Source: Rhodospirillaceae bacterium (GTDB lineage: Bacteria > Pseudomonadota > Alphaproteobacteria > UBA6615). From it: 38,007 nt of DNA. The DNA lies in assembly GCA_018702955.1 (NCBI GenBank), contig JABJEK010000026.1, positions 1-38,007 on the forward strand, written 5' to 3'. How positions within the stretch are numbered: position 1 is the first letter of the stretch; each line of letters opens with the position of its first letter. A program made the translations under genes and the position numbers. Shown one piece after another: positions 1 to 8,701 of the stretch. The notes beneath the pieces were generated by a model. The model saw nothing but the letters and a program-made list of their open reading frames with translations. It ran no database searches and was not told the DNA's origin.

Positions 1-851
1 ACATGTATGGGGTCGGAGATATCCTGCCGGCCTTACGTTCGGCCGAGGAACGCGACACGGATCATGAAGTGATCCAGGCCTTCATGGCGCGCAGTGAGGG
101 CCGCGAGTTTCAACGCGACGAAGTGCGCGAGACCGTCATTCCGGCCTATATGGGGCTGATCACGCAGGTCGATACCCATCTCGGCCGCGTCTTCGAGGCG
201 CTCGACAAGGCGGGACGCTTCGACGACACGATGATCATCTTCACCAGCGATCACGGCGATTATCTCGGCGATCACTGGCTTGGCGAGAAGGAGATGTATC
301 ACGAGCAATCATCACGCATTCCGCTGATCGTCTATGACCCGGACGGGGCGGCCGATGGCACGCGGGGCACGGTCGACAACCGGTTTGCCGAGGCGATCGA
401 CGTGGTCCCGACCATCCTCGATGCCGCAGGGCTTGAGGTGCCCGACAATATCGTCGAGGGCCGCTCGCTGCTGCCGTTGCTGCGCGGCGAGGAACCCGAT
501 GATTGGCGCGACGCTGTCTTTAGCGAGCTCGATTACGCCTTCTATTCCGACGTGCGCGACCCGCTGGAGCGGCCGATCGATCAATGCCGAACTTTCATGG
601 TGCGCGAGGGACGCTGGAAATACATCGCCTATGAAGGCTATCGCGCGCAGCTGTTCGATCTCGATGCGGACCCTGATGAATTGCAGGATCTGGGGGCCGA
701 TCCGGCGCATGAAGCGGAGCGGGTTCGCCTGCATCGCCGGCTCGCCGATTGGCAAAGCGGACTGAAATATCGGCTCACGGCACCCGAATCCTTCGTGCGT
801 GAATTCAAGGTGAAAGAAGGAAAGTCGGGCGTGCTGATCGGGCATTGGTGA
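1..851 (+). CDS. Sulfatase / phosphonate monoester hydrolase, C-terminal part (5' end outside window)
   Basis: Alkaline-phosphatase-superfamily hydrolase of the sulfatase / phosphonate monoester hydrolase branch, cutting sulfate or phosphonate esters with a formylglycine nucleophile. The reading frame is open to the left edge, so the nucleophile Cys motif lies outside the window; the first ATG (base 3) is internal. Visible are the late metal-site motif TSDHGDYLGDHWLGEK, the following MYHEQSSRIPLIVYDP strand, and a C-terminal stretch CRTFMVREGRWKYIAYEG...LFDLDADPDE typical of the phosphonate monoester hydrolase subgroup. The gene ends 67 bases before the SDR gene and may belong to the same transcription unit. 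Family is clear; sulfate versus phosphonate preference cannot be decided. Confidence 0.87.
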   Translation, partial: MYGVGDILPALRSAEERDTDHEVIQAFMARSEGREFQRDEVRETVIPAYMGLITQVDTHLGRVFEALDKAGRFDDTMIIFTSDHGDYLGDHWLGEKEMYHEQSSRIPLIVYDPDGAADGTRGTVDNRFAEAIDVVPTILDAAGLEVPDNIVEGRSLLPLLRGEEPDDWRDAVFSELDYAFYSDVRDPLERPIDQCRTFMVREGRWKYIAYEGYRAQLFDLDADPDELQDLGADPAHEAERVRLHRRLADWQSGLKYRLTAPESFVREFKVKEGKSGVLIGHW

Positions 852-918
852 GCCGAGGTTGAAAACCGGGTAGTCTCTTCGCCAACAATCGATAACGGCA
901 AACTCGGGGGAACATACC

Positions 919-1725
919 TTGGCTCAGAATTCACCACTTTCCATGTTCGACATTTCGGGCAAGTCCGCGCTCGTGATGGGCGGGACCGGGTCTTTTGGTA
1001 GCGCTGCCGCGCTGGCCCTGGCCCAGATGGGCTGCGATATCACGATTGCGGACCTCAGTCCCGACAAGGTCGAGGCCAAGGCCGAGGAGTTACGCGCCGC
1101 GACCGGCGCCAAGGTCGCCACGGCGACCGGATTGCCGGATTCCGAAGAGAACGCTGCGAATATCGTGAATGCGGCTGTCGAAGCATACGGCGCGCTCGAT
1201 CTGATGTTCGTCGCCACCGGCATGAACGACGTCGGCTATATCGAGGAACAATCCTATGACAGCTGGCGCAAAGTGATGTCCGCCAACCTGGACGGCTACT
1301 GGCTGGCCTGTCAGGCAGCGGGTCGGCAGTTCGCCAAACAGCCGGCCGAACGTGGCCGGTCGAAGGTTGTCGTGGTGTCGTCCACGCGCGGCCGTCACGG
1401 GTTGCCCACCGGATACACCGGTTATTGCGCCTCCAAGGCCGGGCTCGACGGCATGGTCCGCGCGCTGGCCTGCGAGTGGGGCGGCAAGAACGCCAATATC
1501 AACGCGATCGGGCCGACGGTTTTCCGCTCGCCCCTGTCGGAATGGATGTTCTCGGACGAGGATCCGGGCAAGGCCACGCGTGAAGCCATGCTCGAACGTG
1601 TCCCGGTGGGGCGGCTCTCGGAGACCGATGATCTGATGGGCGGTCTGGTTTATCTGCTGTCGCCGGCGTCCGACTATGTGACCGGTCACACGCTCTATAT
1701 CGATGGCGGTTACACCGCCGAATAG
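919..1725 (+). CDS. SDR-family NAD(P)-dependent oxidoreductase
   Basis: Classical short-chain dehydrogenase/reductase of 268 aa. The cofactor loop GGTGSFGSA lies at residues 21-29, the usual NNAG is replaced by ATGM (99-102), the catalytic Ser is in VVSSTRGRHG (about 153-161), and the YxxxK pair is Y169/K173 in GYCASKAGLDG. The C-terminal GHTLYIDGGYTAE is a normal SDR end. The start is taken as TTG at 919 because a GGGGGA ribosome site sits 7 bases upstream; ATG at 943 (MFDISGKSAL) is the alternative and also keeps the whole fold. It lies 30 bases before the molybdoenzyme gene, so it is probably co-transcribed and may oxidise or reduce a substrate or product of that enzyme. The substrate is unknown. 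Confidence 0.9.
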   Translation: MAQNSPLSMFDISGKSALVMGGTGSFGSAAALALAQMGCDITIADLSPDKVEAKAEELRAATGAKVATATGLPDSEENAANIVNAAVEAYGALDLMFVATGMNDVGYIEEQSYDSWRKVMSANLDGYWLACQAAGRQFAKQPAERGRSKVVVVSSTRGRHGLPTGYTGYCASKAGLDGMVRALACEWGGKNANINAIGPTVFRSPLSEWMFSDEDPGKATREAMLERVPVGRLSETDDLMGGLVYLLSPASDYVTGHTLYIDGGYTAE

Positions 1726-1755
1726 GTTTGCCTGCCGAGGTTTTGGGGAAGACAC

Positions 1756-4746
1756 ATGCTGTTCAAGATCATCCTTTGGGGCCTGTCATGGATGTTCCGG
1801 GTGTCCCGGTGGCGCTATCCGGCGTTCCGCGCGCGTTTGCTTGAACGGAATCTCGTTGTCCAGATCCGCAGCGAAGACGGCAAATCGGGCCGCTATCTGA
1901 TCTTCGAGGATGGTCGTGTGCGATCAGGCGCGGGGCTGCACGACGCGCCGACCGTGTCGCTGGTTTTCAAGACCGCCAAGATCGGCGCCCGGCTGTTGAT
2001 GCCGCCGATCGATCAGCTGGAACAGATCGATGCGCTGAAGAACTTCCTGGTCCGCCTGGAGGGGCCCGACGACGACGCGCTGTGGTTTGCGCAAACCGTG
2101 ATGGCTGCCCTTTCCGCGGGCTGGCGTTTCGGCCGCAAGATGAAGGACGGAACCACGCGGTTCTGCACCATGACCAACGGCGGGCCGTTGTTCGTCTATG
2201 TCCGCGACGGTGAGATTTTGCGCACCACGCCGGTGACCTTCGATGGTGACGATCCGGGAACCTGGACGATCAAGGCGCGCGGCAAGGCGTTCACCCCGCC
2301 ACGCAAGGGCATGCTGTCGCCCCACGCGATGAACTGGAAGGCGATGGTCAACGCGCCGAACCGGATTCACTATCCTTTGAAGCGGGTCGATTTCGACCCC
2401 AATGGCGAGCGTAATATCCAGAACCGGGGCGTTTCCGGCTACGAGCGTATCAGCTGGGACGAGGCGCTCGATATTGTTTCCGGCGAGATCAAGCGGATGA
2501 AACGCGAGCACGGCAACGGGGCCATCGCGTCGAGCAACGGCTCGCATCACAACTGGGGCAACATCGGCTATTACCTGAGCGCCAAGCTGCGCTTCATGAA
2601 CGCCATCGGCACGACCGAGGTCCACCACAATCCCGACAGCTGGGAGGGCTGGTACTGGGGTGCCATGCACCATTGGGGCGGTAGCCTCCGGGTCGGCGGA
2701 GGCGAGCCGTTCGGTACCATCGAGGACTGCCTCGAGAATGCCGAGATGATCGTCTTCTGGTCGAGCAACCCCGAGGCGACCAGCGGTGTTTACGGCGGCC
2801 AGGAGGGCACGATCCGTCGCCAGTGGCTGCGTGATATCGACATCGATATCGTCCACATCGATCCCTACTACAACGACACCGCGCAGTTTCTTGGTGGCAA
2901 GTGGATCGCGCCGAAGCCGACCACGTCGCCGGCGTTGGCCCTGGCCATCGCCCATGTCTGGATCACCGAGAATACTTACGACCAGGATTATGTCGCGACC
3001 CGGACCAAGGGCTTCGAGGCCTGGCGCGACTATATCCTGGGGGCCGAGGACGGGATCGCGAAGAGCCCGGAATGGCAGGAAGCGGAGACCGGCGTGCCCG
3101 CCAAGGACGTGCGCGCGCTGGCGCGCAAATGGGCCTCCAAGCGCACCTATCTGGCGGCCGGCAGCATGGGCAATGCGTTCGGCGGTGCCGCGCGCAACGC
3201 GACCGGCACCCAGTGGACCCGCACGCTGGTGTGCCTCATGGGCATGCAGGGGCTCGGCAAGCCGGGCATCAATGTCAGCAACCTGCAACTCGGCGTGCCG
3301 CACGATTTCAGTTTCTATTTCCCCGGCTACGCCGAGGGCGGCATCTCGGGCGACCTGAACAACACCGCGATGGCGGGCGCGCTTTATCAGCGCATGCCGC
3401 AACTGCCGACGATGAACCCGTCCACGCAGAAAATCCCGCGGCTGCGGCTGCCCGACGCGATCATCGATGGCCACGCGGAGGGCTTCCTGTGGGACGCGCT
3501 TTCGATGGAAGGCCAATTTTCCAAGATCACTTATCCCAAGCAGGGCCATTCGCCGGTGCACATGCTCTATCGCTACGGCACGGCGATCCTCGGCACGTTG
3601 AGCGATTCCAATCGCTACGTGGAAATGTACCGGGCGCCCAATCTGGAGTTCGTGGTCAGCCAGGCGATCTGGGAAGAAGGCGACACGCGTTTTGCCGATG
3701 TCATCCTGCCGGCCTGCACCAGCATGGAGCGCTATGATATCGGCGAGTGGGCCAACGCCGGCGGCTATGGCGCCCATTTCCACTCCCAGACCAACAACCG
3801 GATCATCACCTTCCAGGCCAAATGCATCGAGCCGATCGGGGAATCGAAATCCGACTACGAGATTTTCTCGCGGCTCGCCTGCCGTCTCGGCCTCGGGGCC
3901 TATTACACCGAGGGCATGCGCGACATCGATTGGGTGAAGCGCATGTTCGATGCGTCGGATCTGCCGCAGCATATTTCCTGGACGAAGTTCATCGAGCGCG
4001 GTTACTTCGTGGTGCCGCCCGAGGCGCCTGAGCTGCGTCCGCCGACGGCCTATCGCTGGTTTGCCGAGGGCGAGAAGAAGAATATTCCCGAGGCGATGCC
4101 GTTGCCGGGTGATTACACCGAGCAGTTCCTCGAGGGATTGCAGACCCAGTCGGGTCTGTTCGAGTTCGAAAGTTCGAGCCTCAAACGTTTCGCGCCGGAC
4201 GACCCGGAGCGCCCCCCGATCGTGAAGTATCAATCCTCATGGGAGGGGCCGAACGTCGCCGGACTGGGTGATCGCTACCCACTGCAGCTGCTCACGCCGC
4301 ACTCGCGTTTCAGCTTCCACAGTCACGGGGACGGCAAGGACAGTTTCCTCAATGATATTCCCGATCACCGGGTGCTGATCGATGGTCACTATTACTGGGT
4401 GCTGCGCCTTAACCCGACGGATGCGGCGGCGCGCGGTATTTCGGCCGGTGACCTGGTGAAGGTATTCAACGACCGGGGCGCCGTTTTGTGCGCCGCTCTC
4501 CTGACCGAGCGTCTGCAGCCCGGTGTCGCCCATGGGTATGAATCATCGGCCGTCTACGACCCGATGGGAGAACCCGGCCGGTCTGTCGATCGCGGCGGGT
4601 GTCTCAATCTGCTGTCGCCGCGGCGGTCACAGATCAAGAATTCCCACTCGATGGCCAACAGCACGGCGATGGTCGAGATCGCGGCCTGGGACGGCGTGAT
4701 TGAATATGAACGGGCCGAGCCCGTGAGCGTGGGAGGTGCGGCATGA
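1756..4746 (+). CDS. Molybdopterin oxidoreductase, transhydroxylase-type large subunit with N-terminal SCP2-like domain
   Basis: A 996-residue bis-MGD (DMSO reductase superfamily) enzyme. Residues about 1-125 form an extra domain resembling SCP2 sterol-carrier proteins ([29 protein letters not shown]). The Mo enzyme starts near 135 and lacks the usual N-terminal CxxCxxxC iron-sulfur motif; only C137 is there. The active-site region has NGSHHNWG (261-268) and HNPDSWEGW (291-299). Offset by 120 residues, H264, D294, S295 and W296 fall on His144, Asp174, Ser175 (Mo ligand) and Trp176 as I recall them for Pelobacter acidigallici pyrogallol-phloroglucinol transhydroxylase, and Y525 lies one residue from the expected Tyr404 position. 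The C-terminal dinucleotide-binding domain is complete ([12 protein letters not shown] to [17 protein letters not shown]). Start: ATG with GGGGAA 5 bases upstream. The stop overlaps the FeS-subunit start (ATGA). No Tat signal is seen, so it is probably cytoplasmic. Likely acts on a hydroxylated aromatic or other hydrophobic substrate; exact reaction unknown. Confidence 0.88.
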   Translation: MLFKIILWGLSWMFRVSRWRYPAFRARLLERNLVVQIRSEDGKSGRYLIFEDGRVRSGAGLHDAPTVSLVFKTAKIGARLLMPPIDQLEQIDALKNFLVRLEGPDDDALWFAQTVMAALSAGWRFGRKMKDGTTRFCTMTNGGPLFVYVRDGEILRTTPVTFDGDDPGTWTIKARGKAFTPPRKGMLSPHAMNWKAMVNAPNRIHYPLKRVDFDPNGERNIQNRGVSGYERISWDEALDIVSGEIKRMKREHGNGAIASSNGSHHNWGNIGYYLSAKLRFMNAIGTTEVHHNPDSWEGWYWGAMHHWGGSLRVGGGEPFGTIEDCLENAEMIVFWSSNPEATSGVYGGQEGTIRRQWLRDIDIDIVHIDPYYNDTAQFLGGKWIAPKPTTSPALALAIAHVWITENTYDQDYVATRTKGFEAWRDYILGAEDGIAKSPEWQEAETGVPAKDVRALARKWASKRTYLAAGSMGNAFGGAARNATGTQWTRTLVCLMGMQGLGKPGINVSNLQLGVPHDFSFYFPGYAEGGISGDLNNTAMAGALYQRMPQLPTMNPSTQKIPRLRLPDAIIDGHAEGFLWDALSMEGQFSKITYPKQGHSPVHMLYRYGTAILGTLSDSNRYVEMYRAPNLEFVVSQAIWEEGDTRFADVILPACTSMERYDIGEWANAGGYGAHFHSQTNNRIITFQAKCIEPIGESKSDYEIFSRLACRLGLGAYYTEGMRDIDWVKRMFDASDLPQHISWTKFIERGYFVVPPEAPELRPPTAYRWFAEGEKKNIPEAMPLPGDYTEQFLEGLQTQSGLFEFESSSLKRFAPDDPERPPIVKYQSSWEGPNVAGLGDRYPLQLLTPHSRFSFHSHGDGKDSFLNDIPDHRVLIDGHYYWVLRLNPTDAAARGISAGDLVKVFNDRGAVLCAALLTERLQPGVAHGYESSAVYDPMGEPGRSVDRGGCLNLLSPRRSQIKNSHSMANSTAMVEIAAWDGVIEYERAEPVSVGGAA

Positions 4747-5594
4747 GCCAGGCCAAATGGAACCTGATCGTCGACGTCGCCAATTGCACGAACTGCAACA
4801 ATTGCACCCTGGCGGTGCAGGACGAGCATGTGGGCAACAGCTTCGCCGGCTACGCGGCGGAGATGCCCAAGCACGGGCATCGCTGGATCGATATCAAGCG
4901 TCGCGAACGCGGGCAGGGGACCATGACCGACGTCGCCTACCTGCCGACCATGTGCCAACACTGCGACGACGCACCCTGCATCGCTGCGGCCAAGGACGAC
5001 GCAATAAAGAAACGCGCCGACGGGATCGTTGTGATCGACCCGGACAAATCCAAGGGACAGAAACAGATCGTCGATGCGTGTCCCTATGGCGCGATTTTCT
5101 GGAACGACGAACTGGATATTCCCCAGCACTGGATCTTCGATGCCCACCTGCTCGATGCGGGCTGGACGGAGCCGCGTTGCGTCGATGTCTGTCCGACGGG
5201 TGCATTGCGGTCGCTCAAGGTTGATGACGGCGCGATGCAGAAAGTCTCGCAGGAGGAGGGCCTGGAGCCGCTCCGGCCCGACCTCGATACCAAACCACGT
5301 GTGCACTACAAAAATCTCTGGCGCTACGCGAAATGCTTCGTCGGCGGGACCGTTTCGAGCGAACGCGACGGGCTCGTCGATTGTGTCGAGGGCGCGCGGG
5401 TTGTGTTGTCGCAGGACGGAAAACCCGTCGCGGAAACCACGACCGACGGATATGGCGATTTCAAATTTGATCAGCTGGACGCGGATAGCGGTGCCTACAC
5501 AATCGAGATTACCGCCGATGGTCTGGCCGCTGAACGGCGCGAGGCGACATTGGGCGAGAGCATCAATCTCGGCGAAATCCGCCTGGGCAAGTGA
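4743..5594 (+). CDS. 4Fe-4S ferredoxin-type small subunit of the transhydroxylase-like molybdoenzyme
   Basis: Electron-transfer partner of the preceding Mo subunit, 283 aa. Cys ligands visible: C15/C18/C21 (NCTNCNNCT), C71/C74/C79 (CQHCDDAPC), C113 (DACPYGAI), C146 and C150 ([10 protein letters not shown]); C198 and C214 follow. Compared with DmsB/NrfC-type proteins some fourth-ligand Cys are missing (A83 after CQHCDDAPC), so cluster number is uncertain. Residues about 205-283 form a CarboxypepD_reg/Cna-B-like beta domain ([39 protein letters not shown]), an arrangement known from the transhydroxylase beta subunit and a strong argument for that subfamily. The start ATG overlaps the upstream stop as ATGA, with GGGAGG 6 bases before it, so translation is coupled. 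Confidence 0.9.
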   Translation: MSQAKWNLIVDVANCTNCNNCTLAVQDEHVGNSFAGYAAEMPKHGHRWIDIKRRERGQGTMTDVAYLPTMCQHCDDAPCIAAAKDDAIKKRADGIVVIDPDKSKGQKQIVDACPYGAIFWNDELDIPQHWIFDAHLLDAGWTEPRCVDVCPTGALRSLKVDDGAMQKVSQEEGLEPLRPDLDTKPRVHYKNLWRYAKCFVGGTVSSERDGLVDCVEGARVVLSQDGKPVAETTTDGYGDFKFDQLDADSGAYTIEITADGLAAERREATLGESINLGEIRLGK

Positions 5595-6214
5595 GCACGC
5601 AACACAAAGATCGCGATTGGGCCGCCTACTACATCAAGACCGGTAGCCGCCCACCGCGCGAAACGTTGATGTTCGCGCTCGACCGGTTCGATGCCGAACC
5701 GACCGACGCGGCGCGGTTTGCCGTTGATCTCGGTGCGGGATCGGGACGTGACGTGATTGAAATGCTGCGCCGGGGTTGGCGGGTGTTGGCGATCGACGCC
5801 GAGCCGGATGCCATCGACGCGCTTAACGCGCGGCCGGACTTGCCGCCCGAGGCCGATCTGTCCGGCAACATCGCCCGGTTCGAGAATGCGACATGGCCGG
5901 AATGCGATCTGGTGAACAGCAGCTTCGCGCTGCCGTTATGCGCGCCGAAGGATTTTGAGGATGTGTGGCGGCAAATCGTCTCCTCGTTGCGCCCGGGCGG
6001 GCGTTTCGCCGGCCAGCTCTATGGCGAGAGAGACAGCTGGGTGGGGCGCGACGGCATGACCTTCCATAGCCGCACCCAAGTCGAGGCCCTGCTCGCGGAT
6101 TTCGATGTCGAGTATTTCGTCGAGGAAGAGGACGACTCCACCACCCCGCGCGGCGAGGCGAAACACTGGCATGTGTTTCACATTGTGGCCCGTCGCCTTG
6201 TGGCAAACGCCTGA
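5591..6214 (+). CDS. Class I SAM-dependent methyltransferase
   Basis: A 207-residue Rossmann-fold methyltransferase. Motif I VDLGAGSGRDVIEMLRRG (about 44-61) binds SAM, followed by the acidic VLAIDAEPDAI, a motif II-like WPECDLVNSSFALP and the LRPGGRFAGQLYGERDSW strand. The overall form resembles TehB/UbiG-like small methyltransferases. It starts with GTG overlapping the stop of the iron-sulfur subunit (GTGA at 5591-5594), which argues for coupled translation and a link to the molybdoenzyme. It could O-methylate a phenolic substrate or product, or be an unrelated detoxification enzyme; nothing in the sequence settles this. The 3' end lies 2 bases from the stop of the convergent crotonase gene. 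Confidence 0.84.
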   Translation: MSTQHKDRDWAAYYIKTGSRPPRETLMFALDRFDAEPTDAARFAVDLGAGSGRDVIEMLRRGWRVLAIDAEPDAIDALNARPDLPPEADLSGNIARFENATWPECDLVNSSFALPLCAPKDFEDVWRQIVSSLRPGGRFAGQLYGERDSWVGRDGMTFHSRTQVEALLADFDVEYFVEEEDDSTTPRGEAKHWHVFHIVARRLVANA

Positions 6215-6216
6215 GT

Positions 6217-7014
6217 TTAATTTTTCCAGTCGAACAGCGCCGGTTCCTTGGCCAGGAAGCGTTTGACCGCGTCCCGGTGGTAGTCGCTGGCATTGGCCTC
6301 GGCCTGGGCGTCGGCCTCGGCGGCCAGGGCCGTGGTGCGATCGGTCTCGAGGGCTGAACCCATCACCCGCTTGGCGATGCCGATGGCGTCCGGTGAGGCG
6401 TTGGCGAATTTCGCCGCATAGTTTTGGGCATGCCCGAGCAATTCATCCCCGGCGAGCACCTCCAGCACCAGCCCGTATTCACGCGCGTCCCCCGCGCTGA
6501 GTTCGCGTGCGGTGAGCACCAGATCCTTGGCCCGTTGCAGGCCGACCAGGCGCGGCAGCAGATACATCGCACCCCAGTCGGGCACGAGGCCGATCCGCCC
6601 GAACGACATGATGAAACGGGCGTTGTCGGCGGCGAATGCGAAGTCACAGGCGATGGCGAGAGAAAATCCCGCTCCCGCCGCCGCACCGTTGACGGCGGCG
6701 ATGGTCGGCACGGGCAGGTCGAGCCAGCGTTCGAGCGTGACATGGGATTCCTGCATCCGTGCGCGCATGGCGTCGGGACCCTTGGCTGACATCTCCTGCA
6801 ACACCCTGAGGTCGCCTCCGGCGCAGAAGGCTTTCCCGGCCCCGGTCAGGACGACGGCGGAAATATCCTTTCCGGCCCGTTCGGAGAGCTCCGTCACGGC
6901 GTCGGCAAATTCGTCGCGCATCGCACCGCCCAACGCGTTGCGCGCCTTGGGTCGGTTGAATGTGAGTGTCGCGACGCTGTCATGCACGTCGAGCATGAGT
7001 TCGGTGTAGGCCAT
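6217..7014 (-). CDS. Enoyl-CoA hydratase/isomerase (PaaG-like crotonase)
   Basis: Crotonase-superfamily protein, 265 aa, acting on acyl-CoA thioesters. The two oxyanion-hole segments are AFCAGGDLR (about 63-71) and AAVNGAAAGAGFSLA (about 108-122). Where classical hydratases have a catalytic Glu and a PGxGGTQ segment, this protein has FGRIGLVPDWGAMYLLPRLVG-type residues with Asp in PDWG, a pattern seen in PaaG and other isomerase-type crotonases, so isomerisation or ring-opening chemistry is more likely than simple hydration. Its C-terminus is normal (FLAKEPALFDW). It is convergent with the methyltransferase gene and divergent from the OsmC gene. The substrate is unknown. Confidence 0.88.
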   Translation of the reverse strand: MAYTELMLDVHDSVATLTFNRPKARNALGGAMRDEFADAVTELSERAGKDISAVVLTGAGKAFCAGGDLRVLQEMSAKGPDAMRARMQESHVTLERWLDLPVPTIAAVNGAAAGAGFSLAIACDFAFAADNARFIMSFGRIGLVPDWGAMYLLPRLVGLQRAKDLVLTARELSAGDAREYGLVLEVLAGDELLGHAQNYAAKFANASPDAIGIAKRVMGSALETDRTTALAAEADAQAEANASDYHRDAVKRFLAKEPALFDWKN

Positions 7015-7117
7015 GAAACGATTCCGCTGTCTTATATGGTATGAGCGCGAAGAGCCGATACTATGCCATGCCCGCGTCTAATGTGGCCGGCATATGAAAT
7101 TCAAAATGGAGCGTGCG

Positions 7118-7615
7118 ATGAGTGATTCCAATCTTCTCGAACCGACCGTCGACCCGGACAAGAAAGTCGTCAGTTACCGAAACGTGGTCTGTCAGAATCC
7201 CGCCGGTGGTGCGCGTACCACGGTTGCGGTGCGCGACACGCCCGGTTTCGTCATCGACGAGCCGACCGAACGCGGCGGCACCAACATGGGGCCGACCCCG
7301 GTTGAATCGGTCATGGGTGGCCTGTGCGGTTGTGATGCCGCCATCACCCATATGGTCGCCGATCTGTTGGAGTTCGAATATGGCGATGTGGATTATGTGT
7401 GCGATGCCGAGATCGATGTGCGCGGCTCACGCGGCGTGAAGGGGGTTCGTCCCTATTTCGAGAAGGTCACGGTCACGAAGACATTTCGCACCAACGAGAC
7501 CGCCGAACGGGTCGAGAAGCTGAAGGCGAATGTCGAGCAGCGCTGCCCGGTCAGCAACCTGATCCGGGATGCCGGCGTCGACCTTCACATCGAGTGGGTC
7601 ATCGAGCCGATGTAG
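7118..7615 (+). CDS. OsmC family protein
   Basis: OsmC/Ohr-fold protein, 165 aa from this start. Family marks are GPTPVESVMGGLCGCDAAIT, with the first Cys pair, and EQRCPVSNLI, with the second redox Cys; together they form the thiol site that reduces organic hydroperoxides in characterised members. This version, with GLCGC and a long middle, resembles the YhfA-like branch more than Ohr. The start at 7118 is preferred because GGAG lies 6 bases upstream; ATG at 7094 would add 8 residues (MKFKMERA) but has no clear ribosome site. Transcription is divergent from the crotonase, with about 100 bases between starts. Role: probably peroxide or thiol stress; not specific. Confidence 0.87.
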   Translation: MSDSNLLEPTVDPDKKVVSYRNVVCQNPAGGARTTVAVRDTPGFVIDEPTERGGTNMGPTPVESVMGGLCGCDAAITHMVADLLEFEYGDVDYVCDAEIDVRGSRGVKGVRPYFEKVTVTKTFRTNETAERVEKLKANVEQRCPVSNLIRDAGVDLHIEWVIEPM

Positions 7616-7621
7616 CAAGGC

Positions 7622-7648
7622 CAGGACCGGGCCGCGCGCCCGGCCCTG
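7622..7648. terminator. GC-rich hairpin between convergent genes
   Basis: An 11-bp stem (7622-7632 pairing with 7638-7648, one A-C mismatch) around a CGCGC loop lies just after the OsmC stop and before the end of the minus-strand dehydrogenase gene. There is no real T-tract on either side, so it may act as a bidirectional transcript-end barrier rather than a textbook intrinsic terminator. Confidence 0.45.
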
Positions 7649-7660
7649 ATATTGCCATGC

Positions 7661-8548
7661 CTAGCGCTTGAGGCGTGCGGCCTCGCCGAGGATGGCGCAG
7701 ACGGCTGCGGTATCCTCATCCTGGCGACCCTGGGCCATGCCGGCGACGTAGATGTCGGAGCAGGTGGTAAACAGCGGGGTCGGGCAGTCGAGCGATTTCG
7801 CGAAGGCGCCGATCACGGACATGTCCTTCTGCCAGACCGAGATCTTCATCGTCGCATCGGAGTAATCGTCGGCCACCATCATCGGGCCGCGCACCTCGAA
7901 CATGCGTGACGTGCCCGCGCTGTCGCTGATCACGTCGTAGATCTGTTGCGGATCGAGCCCGCCCTTCATGCCCATGACCATGGCTTCGGCGGCGGCGATG
8001 TTGTGGATCGCCACCAGATGGTTGGCGACATATTTCATCCGGCTGCCGTTGCCGAATTCGCCGACATAGTAATGCGCCCGCGCGAAGCCCTCGATGACGT
8101 CGGCGCAGATGTTGGCGGCCGCCTCGTCGCCGCTCAGATAGACCGCGAGATCCTTCTCACGCGCCTGAGCGCCGGTGCCCGACAGTGGGGCATCGAGCAT
8201 GGTCACACCGGCGGCGGCGAGCGCATCATGATTGCGTTGCTTGTCCTCGATCGGGAATGTCGAGCATTCCATGATGATGACGTCTTTGTTGCCGGCCGAC
8301 GCGATCCCGTTGTCGCCCGTGCACACCGCGTCGAGGGCGGCAGTTGTCGGCAGCGACGTGATGACGATGTCCGACGCCTGGACGACCTCCGCAGGTGACG
8401 CGGCGACGGTGCCGCCTTTGCCCGCGAGCTCGTCACAACGCGCAGGGTCGAGATCGAACCCCGTTACGCTGTAGCCGGATTTCAGAAAATTGCCCGAGAT
8501 GGCGGACCCCATAATACCCAGGCCGATCAGGCCGATGCGTTTCGACAT
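7661..8548 (-). CDS. NAD(P)-dependent beta-hydroxyacid dehydrogenase (3-hydroxyisobutyrate dehydrogenase family)
   Basis: A 295-residue member of the 3-hydroxyisobutyrate / tartronate-semialdehyde reductase family. The Rossmann loop GLIGLGIMGSAI is at residues 6-17, the substrate loop DAPLSGTGAQA begins at 119, and the catalytic Lys is K172 in NGSRMKYVANHLVA. Length and domain order (N-terminal NAD domain, C-terminal all-helical domain) are standard. GGGAG lies about 10 bases before the ATG. It is a single gene, divergent from the MFS transporter with about 150 bases between. Substrate could be 3-hydroxyisobutyrate, a sugar acid or succinate semialdehyde; not decidable from sequence. Confidence 0.88.
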   Translation of the reverse strand: MSKRIGLIGLGIMGSAISGNFLKSGYSVTGFDLDPARCDELAGKGGTVAASPAEVVQASDIVITSLPTTAALDAVCTGDNGIASAGNKDVIIMECSTFPIEDKQRNHDALAAAGVTMLDAPLSGTGAQAREKDLAVYLSGDEAAANICADVIEGFARAHYYVGEFGNGSRMKYVANHLVAIHNIAAAEAMVMGMKGGLDPQQIYDVISDSAGTSRMFEVRGPMMVADDYSDATMKISVWQKDMSVIGAFAKSLDCPTPLFTTCSDIYVAGMAQGRQDEDTAAVCAILGEAARLKR

Positions 8549-8701
8549 GGAACAAACACTCCCCGTTTCGTGTCCGGCATGGCGCCGGTGGTTTTGCTGC
8601 GCCGGGTTATATCATCATCTGATGCTTGTGCGAGTGACCGGGCGCGACGTGCCCGTGCGAACATGCTATGGCGCGCCCATGATTGATGGCCACATCCGCG
8701 A

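Noticed and set aside
1924..4233. Long open frame on the minus strand opposite the molybdoenzyme gene
   Set aside because: It is composed of GC-rich antisense residues without any domain; the plus-strand frame has clear motifs over the same bases.
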